Of a stretch of 64,000 nt of DNA, positions 27,480 through 44,023 are shown piece after piece. This DNA comes from Cacajao melanocephalus (taxonomy: Eukaryota > Chordata > Mammalia > Primates > Pitheciidae). The stretch's first letter is position 1; each line of letters begins with the position of its first letter. The DNA is taken from contig CAUYLG010071568.1 of assembly GCA_963573385.1 (NCBI GenBank), forward strand, positions 124,001 to 188,000, in the 5' to 3' direction. The position numbers and the translations under genes were made by a program. Under the pieces are notes generated by a model. The model did not search any database and was not told where the DNA came from. It saw nothing but the letters and a program-made list of their open reading frames with translations.

Positions 27480-28000
27480 AACAAATATTCGTGCAACAAT
27501 TGCTTTTACAAGGCACCAGGATAGTACTGCACAGGAATTTCATCTACAAGAGGTAATGAAGACAAACACACAAATAATGGTGGGGGATGGGGACAGGGAA
27601 AGACTGATAACTGCCATGAAAGAAACAGAATCCCAAACTGCTATGATTCAAACCACCCAAAGGAAGACAAGTTAAGAGGCAATTTCCATCTAAAGATACA
27701 CCATCTGAAATGAGATAGGATCTTTGGAACAGGCAGGATTCCAACAAAAGATGAGAGAAAAGCCTTCCAATCAGAGACACCAGCAGCAAGAGGCAAAAAC
27801 ACACAGAGCTTATTCCAGGAACAGGTGGACTAAAGTCACGGATTCAAGTAAGGAAGGAGGAGGATGTAAAGCCAGTAGGAAAGGATAAGACCAAACCACA
27901 AAGGATCTTCACGTTCTTCGTAACTCACTCTAGAACTGTGGGCCACTCAACACTTTGAAGCAAAGGATTTGACCCTGGGTTAAAGCTTTATCTAGCAGTA
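27480..28000 (+). repeat. Old L2-like sequence
   Basis: Blocks such as ATTCCAGGAACAGGTGG and a late AAGGATCTTCA resemble L2; the match is weak. Confidence 0.4.
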
Positions 28001-28865
28001 GAGTACAGCTATGAAACCAAAGAGCCTTGAAACTTGCTTCCTGTCAACAAAGGATAAATAATAACTGACTTTTCCACTTGGAGCTGGGAAGACCAAGCTT
28101 CCCTGGCCTTTCCAGCATTGCATTCACTCTCAACAGCCAACTAAAAGGCTCGGGTCTGTACCTTCTCTGCCCTCTTTATCATAATGGATCTAATGGTTAA
28201 AGTAGCTGGGTGAAAAGCATGATCCCATCCACCTGCACTTTAACATCCAGCAGGCACTTTAAAAGTAAAATGATCCTATAATCATTTATATCCTTTGGGA
28301 AACAACCAAAATATTTGTGTGAATTTAAAAATAGTCATGGGAAAGTAAGAGTCTGATGGTATAGTAATTACTGCAGAGAGCACAGCCAAAAGCGGACATT
28401 GCCTCCAGTCTGAGACCCTTGCTGACTGGTGTACCAGTGAGCCTTCCACCATTCCAGCCAACCCACACCCTAGCATGGGAGGAAAGCACCCAACTATGCA
28501 TACTATAGAGTCCCCCCAATGGTCTGTCATGCTCATAATATCTGATATTCACATAGGACATGCCCAGTCAGTAACTTCAATAGGGCAGCAGTACAAATTC
28601 CTCCTTAAAGGGAAATTATGCTAGCCATCATGAGTGAGGCAGGGTCACCAGAGAACTGGGATCCTGGGCATTATTACCAACACTCACCTCCTAGAGTGTA
28701 TTCACCAATGTTACACTTTAACCACAGGTAGAATGCTGAGGAGAATATGTGAAGACGCCTACAATACTCCTGGGCCACCACTTTCTGTCTGCCAGGATCG
28801 GGCATGGGTCCCACACTCTACCTGCCCACCACTCACCTCCTGGGTCCAGGGTTTCTGCTACAGGG
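28000..28865. other. Intron stretch without recognised features
   Basis: No exon or clear repeat found. Confidence 0.45.
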
Positions 28866-28869
28866 GAGC

Positions 28870-29015
28870 AGTACGGGAAAAAGTCTGAAACTCCCTTTTC
28901 ATTTGTCTTTCTTCACTAGAAAACATGCTCCACCAGAGAAGGGAGCAGTTTTGTTTTGCTCACCCCTGTGCCTGGCACATATAGAGCCCAAAATAAGTAT
29001 TAGTTAAACGAAAAA
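28870..29015 (+). repeat. L2 3' end
   Basis: Ends CCTGTGCCTGGCACATATAG, typical of L2 3' ends. Confidence 0.65.
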
Positions 29016-29263
29016 CTAATGTCAAATTTCCTACCATTAATATCATTAATGCATCTAGTCCTGAGTTTTATTTCAGCACTAAACCAGTCTTCCAACAAAG
29101 TTGGCACCCTTTAACTTAAAAATAGATTAGAAACATGAGTCTGCAAGTTTTGGGGATGTGGCTGAGGGAACATGCAGGCCAGGCAACTTACAGCAGCAAG
29201 ATGACCAGCTTCCTGTAAAGCAGAAAGTAAAACTATTTTTTTTAAAAAAAGTCAAGAACTGAA

Positions 29264-29548
29264 TCAGGTTCATGCCAGCAATTTGGGAGGCCAAGGTGGG
29301 AGGATTGCTTGAGGCCAGGAATTCAAGACTAGCTTATATAGCAAGACCCTGTCCCTACAAAAAAAAATTAAAAATTTAGCTGGGTGTGGTGGTGGCACAC
29401 CCCTCTAGTCCCAGCAACTTGGGAGGCTGAGGCAGGTGGATTGCTTGAGCCCAGGAGTTTGAAGTTACAGTGAGCTGTCAGCTGATAGTGCCACTGCACT
29501 CCAGCCTGAGTGAGAGAGGAAGACCCTATCTCCAAAGGAAAAAAAAGG
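29264..29548 (+). repeat. Alu (AluJ-like)
   Basis: Diverged, slightly 5'-truncated Alu. Confidence 0.9.
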
Positions 29549-29575
29549 CCTCAGACAACTTGAATTGATTCAATT

Positions 29576-29626
29576 CTTTCTTTCTCTTTCTCTTCTCTTC
29601 TCCTTCTCTCGCTCTCTTTCTCTCTT
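29576..29626. repeat. CT-rich simple repeat
   Basis: Degraded poly(A) tail of the adjoining reverse Alu, read as TTTCTCTTTC on plus. Confidence 0.7.
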
Positions 29627-29883
29627 AGAGACAGGGTCTCCGTCTGTCAACCGGGCTGGAGTGCAGCAGTGGAATCAAACTCACTGCAGCTTCCTCTCAC
29701 CAGCCTCCTAAGTAGCTGGGACAACAGGCGTGTGCCACCGTGTGTGGCTAATTTTTTTATTTTTAGGAGAGACAACGTCTTGCTATGTTGCTTAGGCTGG
29801 TCTCAAACTCCTGAGCTAAAGCGATCTTCCTGTGTCAGCCTCCCAAAATGCTAGGATAACAGTCATGAGCCACCACACTCAGC
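29627..29883 (-). repeat. Alu (AluJ-like)
   Basis: Reverse Alu starting at the CT-rich tail. Confidence 0.92.
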
Positions 29884-29973
29884 CCTGAGACCATTCTGTA
29901 TTGGAGCAAAACACCCCAGGTATTTCAAGAACCTATGAAGGTACTACTTAAATAACTGTTAATAGTTACTGTG

Positions 29974-30278
<305 letters not shown>

Positions 30279-30289
30279 TTACTGTGGGC

Positions 30290-30485
30290 TCACTGCTTAC
30301 TATGTGCCCAATTTTGTATTAAGCACCCTACCTAAATTAACTAATTAAATTTTCACAAAAATCCTGGATAGGTATTATTATCAGCCACATTTTAGAGATG
30401 ATAACACCAGTCCAAGCTTATACAGCTAATCACTGACAAAGCTGAGATCAGCCAAGCAATCTGTCTCCAGCATCTGCATTCTACC
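30290..30485 (-). repeat. MIR element
   Basis: Reverse MIR (CTTACTATGTGCCCAATTTT, later GGTATTATTATCAG), cut by the preceding Alu. Confidence 0.75.
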
Positions 30486-31049
30486 ACATTGAGGATAGTG
30501 ATGCAATCACTGGTATCACCAAGAAAAAAAGTTTTAACTTTTTGTGCAATACTAAATAAGAAAGCAGGGAAGTATGTTTGTACTGAATTATAAAAGCCTA
30601 AGTGTTGCTACTAAAGGCTCATGCCCTGGGGAGCAGAGTCAAAGGGATCACAGCACGTTCCTGCTCTGCAATCTCCCAATGCTCTGAGCACCAAGGGTCT
30701 GTTTCTGTCACCTTTCTCAACAAATTCCTCCCGGGTAAACCCTTCATCTCCTTCATGATAATTCAACTCAGCCATGATTCAAACCACAAGCTGCAAGGCT
30801 AGGAAAGCTAAATGTATACTCTGGTTTTCAGATCCCATACCTCATCCTGGAGCCAGCAGAGCTAAAAACGTTTACACCAGACACAAATGTGAAATGATAC
30901 CCTATCTCCCAAATTTTAATACCAAATCCATAGCTTTGGCCATGCCCTCCAGACCAACCACGATAATTACCTTTGCCAGTCCCACATCCTGAACCCACAG
31001 GAGAGGCTAGCTATCCCCAGGACAGGGCAGACACTAATCACAGCCTTAC

Positions 31050-31235
31050 CTTCCCCTTCAGCGTCTGCAAAGCATCCAGGTAGGCTGCCAGCATGGGCAG
31101 ACTCAAGGTCTCCACAAGGGTGGTGTGCAGCCACTGGATCAGCTTGGTATCCCAGCTCACACTTGCCAGAGCCTGCCGCACTCTCCTCGCACACTTGTCC
31201 ACAGCAACACGGCGCAGCACTGGCTCATTACAAGC
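31050..31235 (-). CDS. KANSL3: KANSL3 exon 5 (residues 160-221)
   Basis: It runs from the CTTCAG acceptor through [19 protein letters not shown] to [10 protein letters not shown], 62 whole codons, and donor GTAAGG. Content is helical and leucine-rich, N-terminal to the hydrolase-like domain. Confidence 0.95.
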
Positions 31236-31362
31236 CTGAAGGATGTAAATGGAAGTGATAAAACATGAGGACTACCTGGTTAGCAAGAAAGGGGACAAGT
31301 CAGTCAGCCAGTGAGGCCTGAACTACGAAGAGCCCACTGTGGACAGATTTCTGGTGTCTTAC

Positions 31363-31453
31363 CCCTTCATTGGCCAAGCGGGCAAGCCGGTCAGACTGCA
31401 GGGCTTTGAGGATCTTGTTGAATAGCTTGTTCTGGGCCATTGTCCAGCCAGTC
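31363..31453 (-). CDS. KANSL3: KANSL3 exon 4 (residues 129-159)
   Basis: The acceptor ATAG gives a first G that completes Arg with exon 3, then [18 protein letters not shown] and onward to ANEG. The donor is GTAAG at 31358-31362. The exon is 91 nt and ends in phase 0. Confidence 0.95.
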
Positions 31454-31459
31454 CTATAA

Positions 31460-32385
31460 GGGAAACTCTGAGGAATTATAGTCAAACCCTGGGGACACTC
31501 CCCATGTATGTATACCATATAAAGATTATGCCATGTTTTATGTCTCCACTATGGAAGAGTAAAACCAAGTAGTTTAGTCTAAGACCACTGAGCTAAAACA
31601 CAAGACCTAGATTCTGGCCCCAATCCTACCAAATTAAATTACTGCAGCACACACTTGTATATACACACACACTCAATAATATACACAGTACAAGTCAAGA
31701 CCAGTCATGAATAAAGTCTTTTAGGCTAGCAAAGCTAATTATTTATTTAGTAGCTAAAATAATCCCAATCGTAAATAAAAGCAGAGCACCACTGAACAGA
31801 CATATTTGAATTTCGTAAGTTTTATATTTCATACAAAAAGGCAGACAGGATCAGTAAGCATTTTAATGTACTAAAATCTCAGACTAAGGTAAGAGGTCTA
31901 TTTAAAATAGGCTTAAGAACAAAAATATAGCAGAAATATAACCAGTAAAGAGGCTATTCTTCCCCCTCAATATTCCATCCACACTAATCTCTTCTCCATA
32001 TATAGTTTTTGTATTTTTTCTATATGTCACACAATTAGCAAATTTATTTTTGTGAGGCCTGTTCCACATAAGCGAATATATTATCATCCCAGCATATGAC
32101 ACTGGCATTCACACATCTACCTTATTGCTTACTGCTTACCTATTACTCATTGAGGCTTTGTGCCTGGCAGACATCTATTCTACTGTTCTCATCTCCACCT
32201 CATCACACTCAGTATACTGATATGAAGCTTATTATTGTCCCCCTTCACCCCACTTCCAGCAATCTTAATTACTCAGGTGCTCTAACTCTGGCTAGTGAAC
32301 TTCCTAAAGATACCAAAAGAAAGGCAATCGAAGATGCTCAATTAATATTTGTTTACCTATTCTCCCTGCCATTACAAAAAAGCTA
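31460..32385. other. Intron 3 stretch, AT-rich, unassigned
   Basis: No exon or confident repeat recognised. Confidence 0.5.
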
Positions 32386-32390
32386 ATGAT

Positions 32391-32677
32391 GGCCAGGCGC
32401 AGTGGCTCACACCTGTAATCCCAGCATTTTGGGCGGCTGAGTGGGGTGGATTGCTTGAGTCCGGGAGTTCCAAGACCAGTCTGGACAAATGGCAACACCC
32501 CGTCTCTACAAAACATACAAAAATTAGCTGGGCATGGTATTGCATGCCTGTAGCCCCAGCTACTCGGGAAGCTGAGGTGGAAGACTTGCTTAAGCCCAGG
32601 AGGTTGAGGCTGCATGATCATGCCACTGCACTCCAGCTTCAGTGACAGAGAACTTGTCTCAAAAAAAAAAAAAAATT
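32391..32677 (+). repeat. Alu
   Basis: Full-length forward Alu. Confidence 0.94.
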
Positions 32678-32906
32678 ACGTGGGTGCTACACCCAAATGA
32701 GACCCTGGGATAGAATCAAGGTAGCATTTCAAATCAGTTGGGATAAGGTCCCTAAATTTAGGGCTGAGACAACCACTGGCCAATTGGAAAAAGAAAATCT
32801 GATCCCTACACATCACTCTTTAAATCAAAATAAATTTCACATGGAAAAAAAAAGAAGACATAAAAGGAAGAAAGAGAAATACAAATACATTAAAATTTCA
32901 AACTTT

Positions 32907-33021
32907 AAGCCAGGCATGGTAGCACGTGCCTGTAGTCCCAGATACTTGGGAGGCTGAGGCAGGAGGAGCCCAGAAGTTCAAGTCCAGCCTGGGCAACATG
33001 TCTCTTAAAAAAAAAAAAAAA
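32907..33021 (+). repeat. Alu monomer fragment
   Basis: About 115 nt with A tail; FLAM/FRAM-like or a deleted Alu. Confidence 0.8.
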
Positions 33022-33218
33022 AATCAAACTTCAGAAAAGGAAAAAAAAGTATAAACAAAGTCAAAACACAATAGGAAAATGATTGCCATTTCATTAAAAT
33101 AGAAAGAGGCTCTAGAAAATTAGTAAGAAAAAGCTGAAATACTCAAAGGGCAAAGAACACAAAAAGGGCAGGTCACAAAAGAAGTCAAGTCAATTCTACC
33201 TCAAAATTAAACAGACTG

Positions 33219-33515
33219 AGCCAGGCATAGGGGCTCACGCCTGTAATCCCAGCACTTTGGGAGGCCGAGGCAAAAGGATCATGAGGTCAAGAGATCGAGA
33301 CCATCCTGACCAACATGGTGAAACCCCATCTCTACTAAAATATAAAAATTAGCTGAGCATGGTGGAACACGCCTTTAGTCCCAGCTACTCAGGAGGCTGA
33401 GGCAGAATTGCTTGAACCCAGGAGGCAGAGGTTGCAGTGAGCCAAGATCAAGCCACTGCACTCTAGCCTGGCACCTGGCAACAGAGCGAAACTCTATCAC
33501 AAAAAAAAAAAAAAT
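33219..33515 (+). repeat. Alu 1 of a head-to-tail trio
   Basis: Full-length, followed by AAAATTAAAC. Confidence 0.95.
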
Positions 33516-33521
33516 TAAACA

Positions 33522-34100
<579 letters not shown>

Positions 34101-34264
34101 GCAAATTAATATTATTTTTCATCTATCAAATGGGTAAAAATTAAGAAGTTTAATAATTCTCTGTTGTTGTGATGGTGTAAAAGAACTCTCTATAATCTGT
34201 TGATCTGTTGATAGAAATATAAACTAGTACAATCTTTTGGAAAAGCCAATTTGGAAAAATTAAC

Positions 34265-34850
34265 TGGAAAACCTAAGTCAGATCATGTCACTCCTCGTTC
34301 AAAGTCCTTCAGTGGTCCCAGTTCAATCAGATAAAAGCCAAAGTCCTTGCAATGGGCTGTATGGACTCTACTGTCTCTCAGATCTTATCATCCATAACTG
34401 ATCCTCACTTATTCAGTCATACTGCCTCCCCCCACTGCACCCTCTACTCCCCTGCCCTTGCACACACAACAGGCATTCTCCTGCATCACAGACCGGGGTC
34501 CTGCTCTTCACTACCTCAACCTGAAACAATGGCTCCCTCTCTCATCTCCTTCAGGTTGTTGCTCAAATGTCACCTTCTACTGAGGCTTGCTCTGACCTAT
34601 ACCTATTTAACACTGTAACCCTCCAATCCTACCCTGGGATTCCCTAACCTGCTTTCCAGCCGTATCACTATCTCATATTCTATCCATGCTATTTACTTGT
34701 TTAGTTTGTTTCTCTCTGCCAGGGTGTAAAAGGCCAAGATGGCCAGGATTTTTGTTGGTTTTAAGTGCCATATCCCCAGCACATAAAACAGAGCCTCATA
34801 CATACTGGGGATTTAAACATCTACTGAATAAATAAATGGATGAATTATGT
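34265..34850 (+). repeat. L2 element, near-complete 3' part
   Basis: Runs from GATCATGTCACTCCTCGTTC through GCTCAAATGTCACCTTCT to the CCCAGCACATAAAACAGAGC end. Confidence 0.85.
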
Positions 34851-35865
34851 GCACACTGCATTTTAAGTTCTGTAAACAACCACGTCCATATCCAAACCCT
34901 CAGACTCCATATGATATTAATACTGAGGAGCAAAGAGGAACACAGGCACATGATTTGTGTCCTTCACCATACCAAGACAGTCAAACTGCAGGAATGCTGC
35001 TTGAAACATTAACAATGTCAATTTCTCTGGCTTCAAGGCATCCTTTCCATCGTATCCCACCCCACAAGACACTCTAATGTCTACAGGTCATTGTTCTAGG
35101 AACACCAACAATATGGTCCAGTGAGTATGCAGACGGAAAACAAATTCCCCTTTGTTACTCACTTTGTACAACTATCTCAATATCCCTGGATAGAGCAAAT
35201 AACCTCTAGAAAGGAGGAAAACAATGGTCAAACTCCTTTTCCTTCTGTAAAATAAAATGTCCACCTATCACATCTCCAGTTTTACAACTTAACCACAGTT
35301 ACAGGAATCCTACCTAGGGGCAAGGGTTCTATTCCACTCTCTAATTAAGAGCTATGTGCCCTGAGTCTTCTTGTCATAAAATAGATATGGCTAGATTATC
35401 TCTAAGTTCCTTCTAACAATTAAAAACTTCAGGTTAGTTATGATCACTGATGGCAGCAAAAGTTGAGAGCAGTCGAAATCCAAGATTACAGAAACAAAAC
35501 AGGATGACTGTCTTCTTCAGAAGTGTCCTCCATCTTCAGAAGCTTTCCTTGCTAGAGCTAAATCCTCTCTTAACTGCCAAAGCCTCCTGTCCTTTTGTAA
35601 CCCCCTTTTGGGTTTACTAGAAGCAATCTGAGGTTTCTTGGAATTCTCCTTTTTCTTATTCTTCCCTAGTTATCTTGGCTTAACATCTGCTACTTTATCA
35701 GGATTCAGTTTTTGTGGTTTGATATTCAGAGATTCTGGACTTAAAAGGTGAAGGGATGAAAGCTTCAACTTGATGTTGGGACTCGGGATGCCTTGGAACC
35801 AGGAAGGTTTGTTGAGACCAGAAGCTCCAGCCCCACTGGTTCATTATCTTATTTTCCTTCACATT
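34851..35865. other. Intron 3 stretch without recognised features
   Basis: No exon or clear repeat found. Confidence 0.5.
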
Positions 35866-35869
35866 AATT

Positions 35870-36152
35870 ATTATTATTTTTGAGACGGAGTCTTGCTCTG
35901 TCACCCAGGCTGAAGTGCAGTGGCGTGATCTCGGCTCACTGCAACCTCTACCTCCTAGATTCTCTTGCCTCAGCCTCCCAAGTAGCTGAGACTACAGGAG
36001 CCAGCCACCATGCCCAGCTAATTTTTGTATTTTTAGTAGAGATAGGGTTTCACCATGTTGGCCAGGATGGTCTCGATCTCCTGACCTCATGATCCCCCTG
36101 CCTCAGCCTCCCGAAGTGCTGGGATTATGGGCATGAGACACCGCACCTGGCC
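35870..36152 (-). repeat. Alu
   Basis: Reverse, nearly full-length. Confidence 0.95.
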
Positions 36153-36415
36153 CTTTCACATTATTTAAATCCACAGAACACTCACATGAGTAGTAACTCT
36201 CTTATGTACAGTGATTCTCAGATGGGCTTGAGAATTTGGTGGTGCTAGGAGGAGACAGAGGATGCTTACAAGTTGTTTGAAAAACCTCTCTGAAACCATG
36301 GATATACCTCCATGTTAATTAATATACTTTGTTTTTAAAGGCTGGGAAGTTCTACCTTATTTGTGGACATTTAGGTTGTGCATTTTTTATTGCAATTTAT
36401 AAGTCACTGCAGTGA

Positions 36416-36793
<378 letters not shown>

Positions 36794-36801
36794 TAGCTCT
36801 A

Positions 36802-37224
<423 letters not shown>

Positions 37225-37561
37225 TTATATTGCAGCCTTACCTCCAGTAATCATGTTAATTTATAATCAACCAGATTAAACAATGAATACAGTTTTCCCA
37301 TGTTCAACAATCTCAGGAGCTTTCTTAAAGCCTATTGATCACATTAAAAACTTTAATTCCAAGAACAGAGAATGAGGTACAATTTAGGAAACACCAGCCT
37401 CATTTCCAAAATTATCCTGTTTTTATTATATAATGATGTTTTCCCTATTTGTTTTTCTTACTCTATATTAATTCTGAGGATCCAAAATGATGGGAGCAAG
37501 GAAAATGATGTGAATGCAAGGGGAAGAGGGTTAAAGAGCTATTTAGAAATTACTACCATAG

Positions 37562-39115
<1,554 letters not shown>

Positions 39116-39119
39116 TTTC

Positions 39120-39380
39120 CTATAAGAGGCCAGATAGAAAATATTTTAGGGTTTGTAGGACATATGGTTTCTGCCACTACTCAACTTTGCTGTTTTAGTG
39201 CAAAAGTGGCCATGGATAATACCTAATGAATGAGTATGACTGTATCCCAATAAATGTTTATGAACACTGAAATTTTAATTTCATGTGTCATGAAACAATA
39301 TTAATTATTTTTGCAACCACTTAAAAACGTAAAACCCATTCCACACAAAAACAAGCAATGGGCCAGATTTAAATCTGCTC
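39120..39380 (+). mobile_element. hAT-type MER DNA transposon remnant
   Basis: GGCCAGATAGAAAATATTTT, TGGTTTCTGCCACTACTCAA and CCCAATAAATGTTTATGAAC are hallmarks of a common non-autonomous MER element; the subfamily was not determined. Confidence 0.6.
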
Positions 39381-39405
39381 ACAGTCATACTTAGACAACC
39401 CCTAA

Positions 39406-39795
<390 letters not shown>

Positions 39796-40201
39796 TATAT
39801 ACACAAAGTTATCTGAAGACAGTTTCTACTGCAATCATTCAAGGGGAGGAAAAAAGGCTCTTAACAAGGAAATTAAGGTTCTGCCTCCATAGACAAAGAG
39901 CAATCAGTAAACTCTCCGGGGGAAAAAACTCCAGAGTTCTAGGAAGCCAACCTACACCATTCATGGAATTCTTGATGTGGGAAAGAAATTTTACATGACT
40001 TTATACAAGAAGAAAGGAGGCAGCAATTTAACAGTCAAGTCAGAGAAAGAATGGCAACATGATGATTATAATCAGAGCAGAAGGAACTGCAAGCTTCAAA
40101 CAGGTTACAGATTCAGGGACAGGGTCATAAAATGGTGATCTCTGAAACTGAAGCTAATAAGTTATCATCAAACAATAAAATCAGCTATGTGCAAAAGTTA
40201 C

Positions 40202-40270
40202 CTACCAGAAGAGATGGTTTGTAAGCCTGCTGCCCATGAGAGAAGGAGGCTCTCAAAATCTCATCGGACA
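40202..40270 (-). other. Candidate unproductive (poison) exon in KANSL3 intron 3
   Basis: On the minus strand a good acceptor (long T-run then TTTTTTTAG, AG at 40271-40272) is followed 65 or 69 nt later by two overlapping donors (GTAGGT at 40200-40205, GTAACT at 40196-40201). After exon 3 the frame would read S-V-R-stop, so inclusion would truncate the protein at about residue 131. The other frame is open across the whole piece (SDEILRASFSHGQQAYKPSLL), which looks protein-like but is not reachable from exon 3. It lies in unique sequence between repeats. Confidence 0.4.
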
Positions 40271-40649
40271 CTAAAAAAACAAATAATCTGAGATAAACTG
40301 AGCTTTAATGAATTATATCAATCTGTGGCAATGTCATAACAGAAAAATGGTGGTCCACATGGAGACTGGAGAAAGATAAGCCAAAGATAAGAATCTGTCA
40401 GTGTTTCTCTAAAGGACAGGCAGGAGAAGGGGCACCCTGGCCTATTCTGTGGGCCGATCTTGCCTAGAGGAAAGATGTGCACATCCAGCTATTCTGCTCT
40501 GCCTCCTATGTAGACTCTCCACTCACCTATCCACTTCTGAAATAAAATGGTTTTCCAGACTTTCCTGCTGAGAGCAGACACTCTGGCCAGGCCACCCCAG
40601 TGTCTCTTATGCTTTGCAGTTATATCTCTCCTTATAAATTAAGAAACTC

Positions 40650-40975
40650 GGGGTAGGGCGCAGTGGCTCACGCCTGCAATCCCAGCACTTTGGGAGGCCA
40701 AGGTGGGCAGATCACTTAAGCCAGGAGTTTAAGACCAGCCTAAGCAAAATGGCAAAACCCAATCTCTATAAAAACTACAAAAATTAGCCAGAAATGGTGG
40801 TGTACTCCTGTAGTCCCAGCTACTCAGGAGTCTAAGGTGGGAGAATCACCTGAGTCCTGGATGTCGAGGCTTACAGTGAGCTGAGATCGTGCCACTGCAC
40901 TCCAGTCCAGGTGACAGAGTTAGACTCTGTCTCAAAAAAAAAAAAAAAAAAAGAAAAGAAGAAGAAAAAGAAACT
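40650..40975 (+). repeat. Alu
   Basis: Full-length forward Alu with a long A/G-rich tail, 380 nt from the candidate poison exon. Confidence 0.95.
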
Positions 40976-41224
40976 GGTATTCATAGTATTATTAAGTCTC
41001 TAATGACTTTGATAAGCATGACTCGTCCACAAAAACCTCTTAATTACAACCATGGATGAACTAACAACAACAACAAAAATCACAAAGTTCTCCTATGTAC
41101 TTTCTGAAATTGCAAAGGACAAGATAGTGGAAAATACCACAAAGGGATACATAACCATACGAGGCCACCTTGATCAGCCACCACTAACTGGTCTTAATCT
41201 CTTTTTACTGCCCTTAATTAAGGG

Positions 41225-41500
41225 AGAAGGTATGGTAGTTGAGAACACTGGGTTTTGGAGTCAGACTGCTTAGTTTGAACAAACTCCTTCTCCATCACTT
41301 CCTAATTAAGGTTTCTTAAACACCCTGACCTCATCTTCTTCATCCTGTTAAACAGAGATGAAGGGGGATATACCTCCAAGAGTCACTGGGAGGATTAAGA
41401 GACAATGCATATGAAGAGTTTGGTACAACGTCTGGCACCTAGAAAGCACTCAACAAATGGTAGCTCCTTTTTGTTATTATCATCATTGTTATTTTTTATT
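41225..41500 (+). repeat. MIR element, near-complete
   Basis: GTTTTGGAGTCAGACTGCTT, GGGAGGATTAAGAGACAATG and the GTCTGGCACCTAGAAAGC tail. Confidence 0.85.
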
Positions 41501-41899
41501 ATTACTAACTGCAGCAATGCTGATAAATCCTTTTGCTAAATACACTGACTCCAGCATTATTTCAGTAGTTGATCTTCATTCATAGCAGTTTACTTCTTTA
41601 GCTAAAGCTCAAAAGAGCTCCTTAAGGCACTAAATTAATTCTAGTGCAAGACCCCAACCAACTTCTTCACAAGCTTTTCAACCAAGGTGCAGAACTGCTC
41701 CTCCCTCAACAGCTGCTGTTTTGATCACACAAGCATACCTGTTCAATCTCATTCCCAACTTCCAACCAGCTTCAGAAATCATGTCAATCTTACCTCAAAC
41801 TTTCTACCCTTCTATCTCTCTCTTTCATTACCATAAGCAGTCTCCAAAATTATGGAAAGTTACCACCTACCAACTCCTGATGTAAGAAGTAACATTTCC

Positions 41900-43005
41900 T
41901 TATATATATAGCAGATATACAGATACAAACAAAAAACCCATCAAGAAAATATAAATTGAAACCACAATGAGATGCCACTTTATACCCAGGAGAATGGTTA
42001 TCATTTTTAAAAAAAGAAGAGGGCCGGGTGCAGTGGCTCACGTCTGTAATCTCAGCACTTTGGGAGGCCAAGGCTGTTGGATCGAGTTCAAGAGATCAAG
42101 ACCATCTTGACCAACATGGTGAAACCCCGTCTCTACTAAAAAATACAAAAATTAGCCATGTGTGGTGGTGCATGCTTGTAGTCCCAGCTACTCGGGAGGC
42201 TGAGGCGGAACTACTTGAACTGGGAGGCAGAGATTGCAGTGAACCGAGAGTGCAACTCTGCTCATCTCCTGTCGTGTGTCAGAGCGAGAATCAGTATCAT
42301 AGAAAAAGGAATATGAAATTTTGTTAGTGTTGGCATGGATGTGGAGAAATTAGAACTCTCACACACAGCTGGTAGGAATGCAAAATGGTACAGCCACTTT
42401 GGAAAACAGTCTGCCAATTACTCAAAGGTTAAATTCAGAGTCATCAAATGACCCAACAAGTCCACTCCCAGATATATAGCTAAGAGAATTAAAACCTTAG
42501 ATCCAACAAAAATTTGTATGCAAATGTTCATAACAGCATTATTCATAACTGCCAAAAAATGAAAACCTAAATATCCATCAACTAATTAATGAATAAAATG
42601 TGGGCCATCCATACAATGCAATATCATTCAGCAATAAAAAGGAATGAAGTGCTGATACACGCAACCACATGGATGAACCTTGAAAACATCATGCTGGGTG
42701 AAAGAAGCCAGTAGGAAAAGACCACATAGTGCACGATTCTGTATACATGAAATGTCCAGAATAGGCAAATCTATAGGGACAAAGGTCAATGAGTGCTTCC
42801 TCGGGACCAGAGAAACTGGGAAGAAATGGGGAGCGACTGTCAATGGGTATGGGGTTTCTTTTTGGAATGATGAAAATGTTTACCAAATTGATAGTGGTGA
42901 TGAATATACAACTTTGACTATACTAAAAACCAGACTGTACGTATTAAATAGTTCAATTGTATGGTATATAAATAGCATCTTCAAAACACTGTTATGTGAT
43001 TAGGT
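41900..43005 (+). repeat. L1M fragment interrupted by an Alu
   Basis: ACCACAATGAGATGCCACTT before the Alu; CAGCCACTTTGGAAAACAGT and AATCATTCAGCAATAAAAAG-like blocks after it. Confidence 0.8.
42021..42306 (+). repeat. Alu
   Basis: Forward Alu with a degraded right end. Confidence 0.92.
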
Positions 43006-43571
43006 AAATGTTTACCAAATGAACAGGGACAAATGACCCTGGGGGCAGTAGAAAGGTTGGGAACAAAACTAGCCAGTAAACTCACAAAAACAGGCTTCGG
43101 TGTGCCCTCCATAGACTGCAAATCTATTTTTAAAAGCCACTCAAACATCTGTTAGCTTTTCATGTGACTTCACAACACTTTCATCATCCTAGTTATAAAC
43201 TATTTAAATACAATATCTTACGAATGTACATTTCATTTTTTTGTAGTTTGGGTGACCCCTATATCATAATTTACATAACAGAAGCTACTACACAGCTAGT
43301 CATAGCTATCAAATTTACTTATTTATCCAACATTTATTATATGCCTACTGTGTGCCAGACAATGTCCTAGTGTAAAGTATGCAAAGATGGCTGAGATGTA
43401 AGCCTGCTCTCAAGCATCTCACACACAGCATGGTGAACTGAGAGTTATAATGTAAGACTTTGGAGAACACTCTGACATGTGTTGCTGCAAATGAAATAAG
43501 CTCCTAATATTTCAATGAAGACGTACAAAATAATTACAGGGCAGTGACCACCCTCCTGATGAGCAGCCTAC

Positions 43572-43742
43572 CTGTTGACATGCTCCTCCCAGTCCTCTGG
43601 TGGGGGAGGGGCATCTGCATCAGTCCTGGCGAAGATGACATGCCGTTCACACTCATTCATCACGCTGCGTGCCTTCTGATTGTCATAGAGTGGCACAGGG
43701 GTTGACGTGACAGTCTCCACATCTATTGGGATGTCTGATTCA
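43572..43742 (-). CDS. KANSL3: KANSL3 exon 3 (residues 72-129)
   Basis: The acceptor TTTACAG joins its first T to the AT left by exon 2, making Ile. The exon reads [18 protein letters not shown] and onward to [12 protein letters not shown], then leaves AG of an Arg codon before donor GTAGG. It is 171 nt and phase-consistent with exon 4 at 31363-31453. Confidence 0.95.
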
Positions 43743-44023
43743 CTGTAAACAGGTGAGGAAATAGGACCGGGCCACACATACTTCACAGGTATTTAACAAT
43801 CATCTGGTTGACAAAAAATGTATCTTTAATACAGTCAGCTTTAAAGTATGCATAAGCACATTATATTCACAAGATAATTTTGATCCAAAGTCATCTTTCC
43901 CACACTTGTCTAGATCTCTGCCCCCTTAGACATGATGGTATGTACTGGAAGAACACAAAGTCATTTCTAAAATGAGTCTACATAAAAAATGATAAACATC
44001 TATTTTTTAAAAAAGATAAATAT

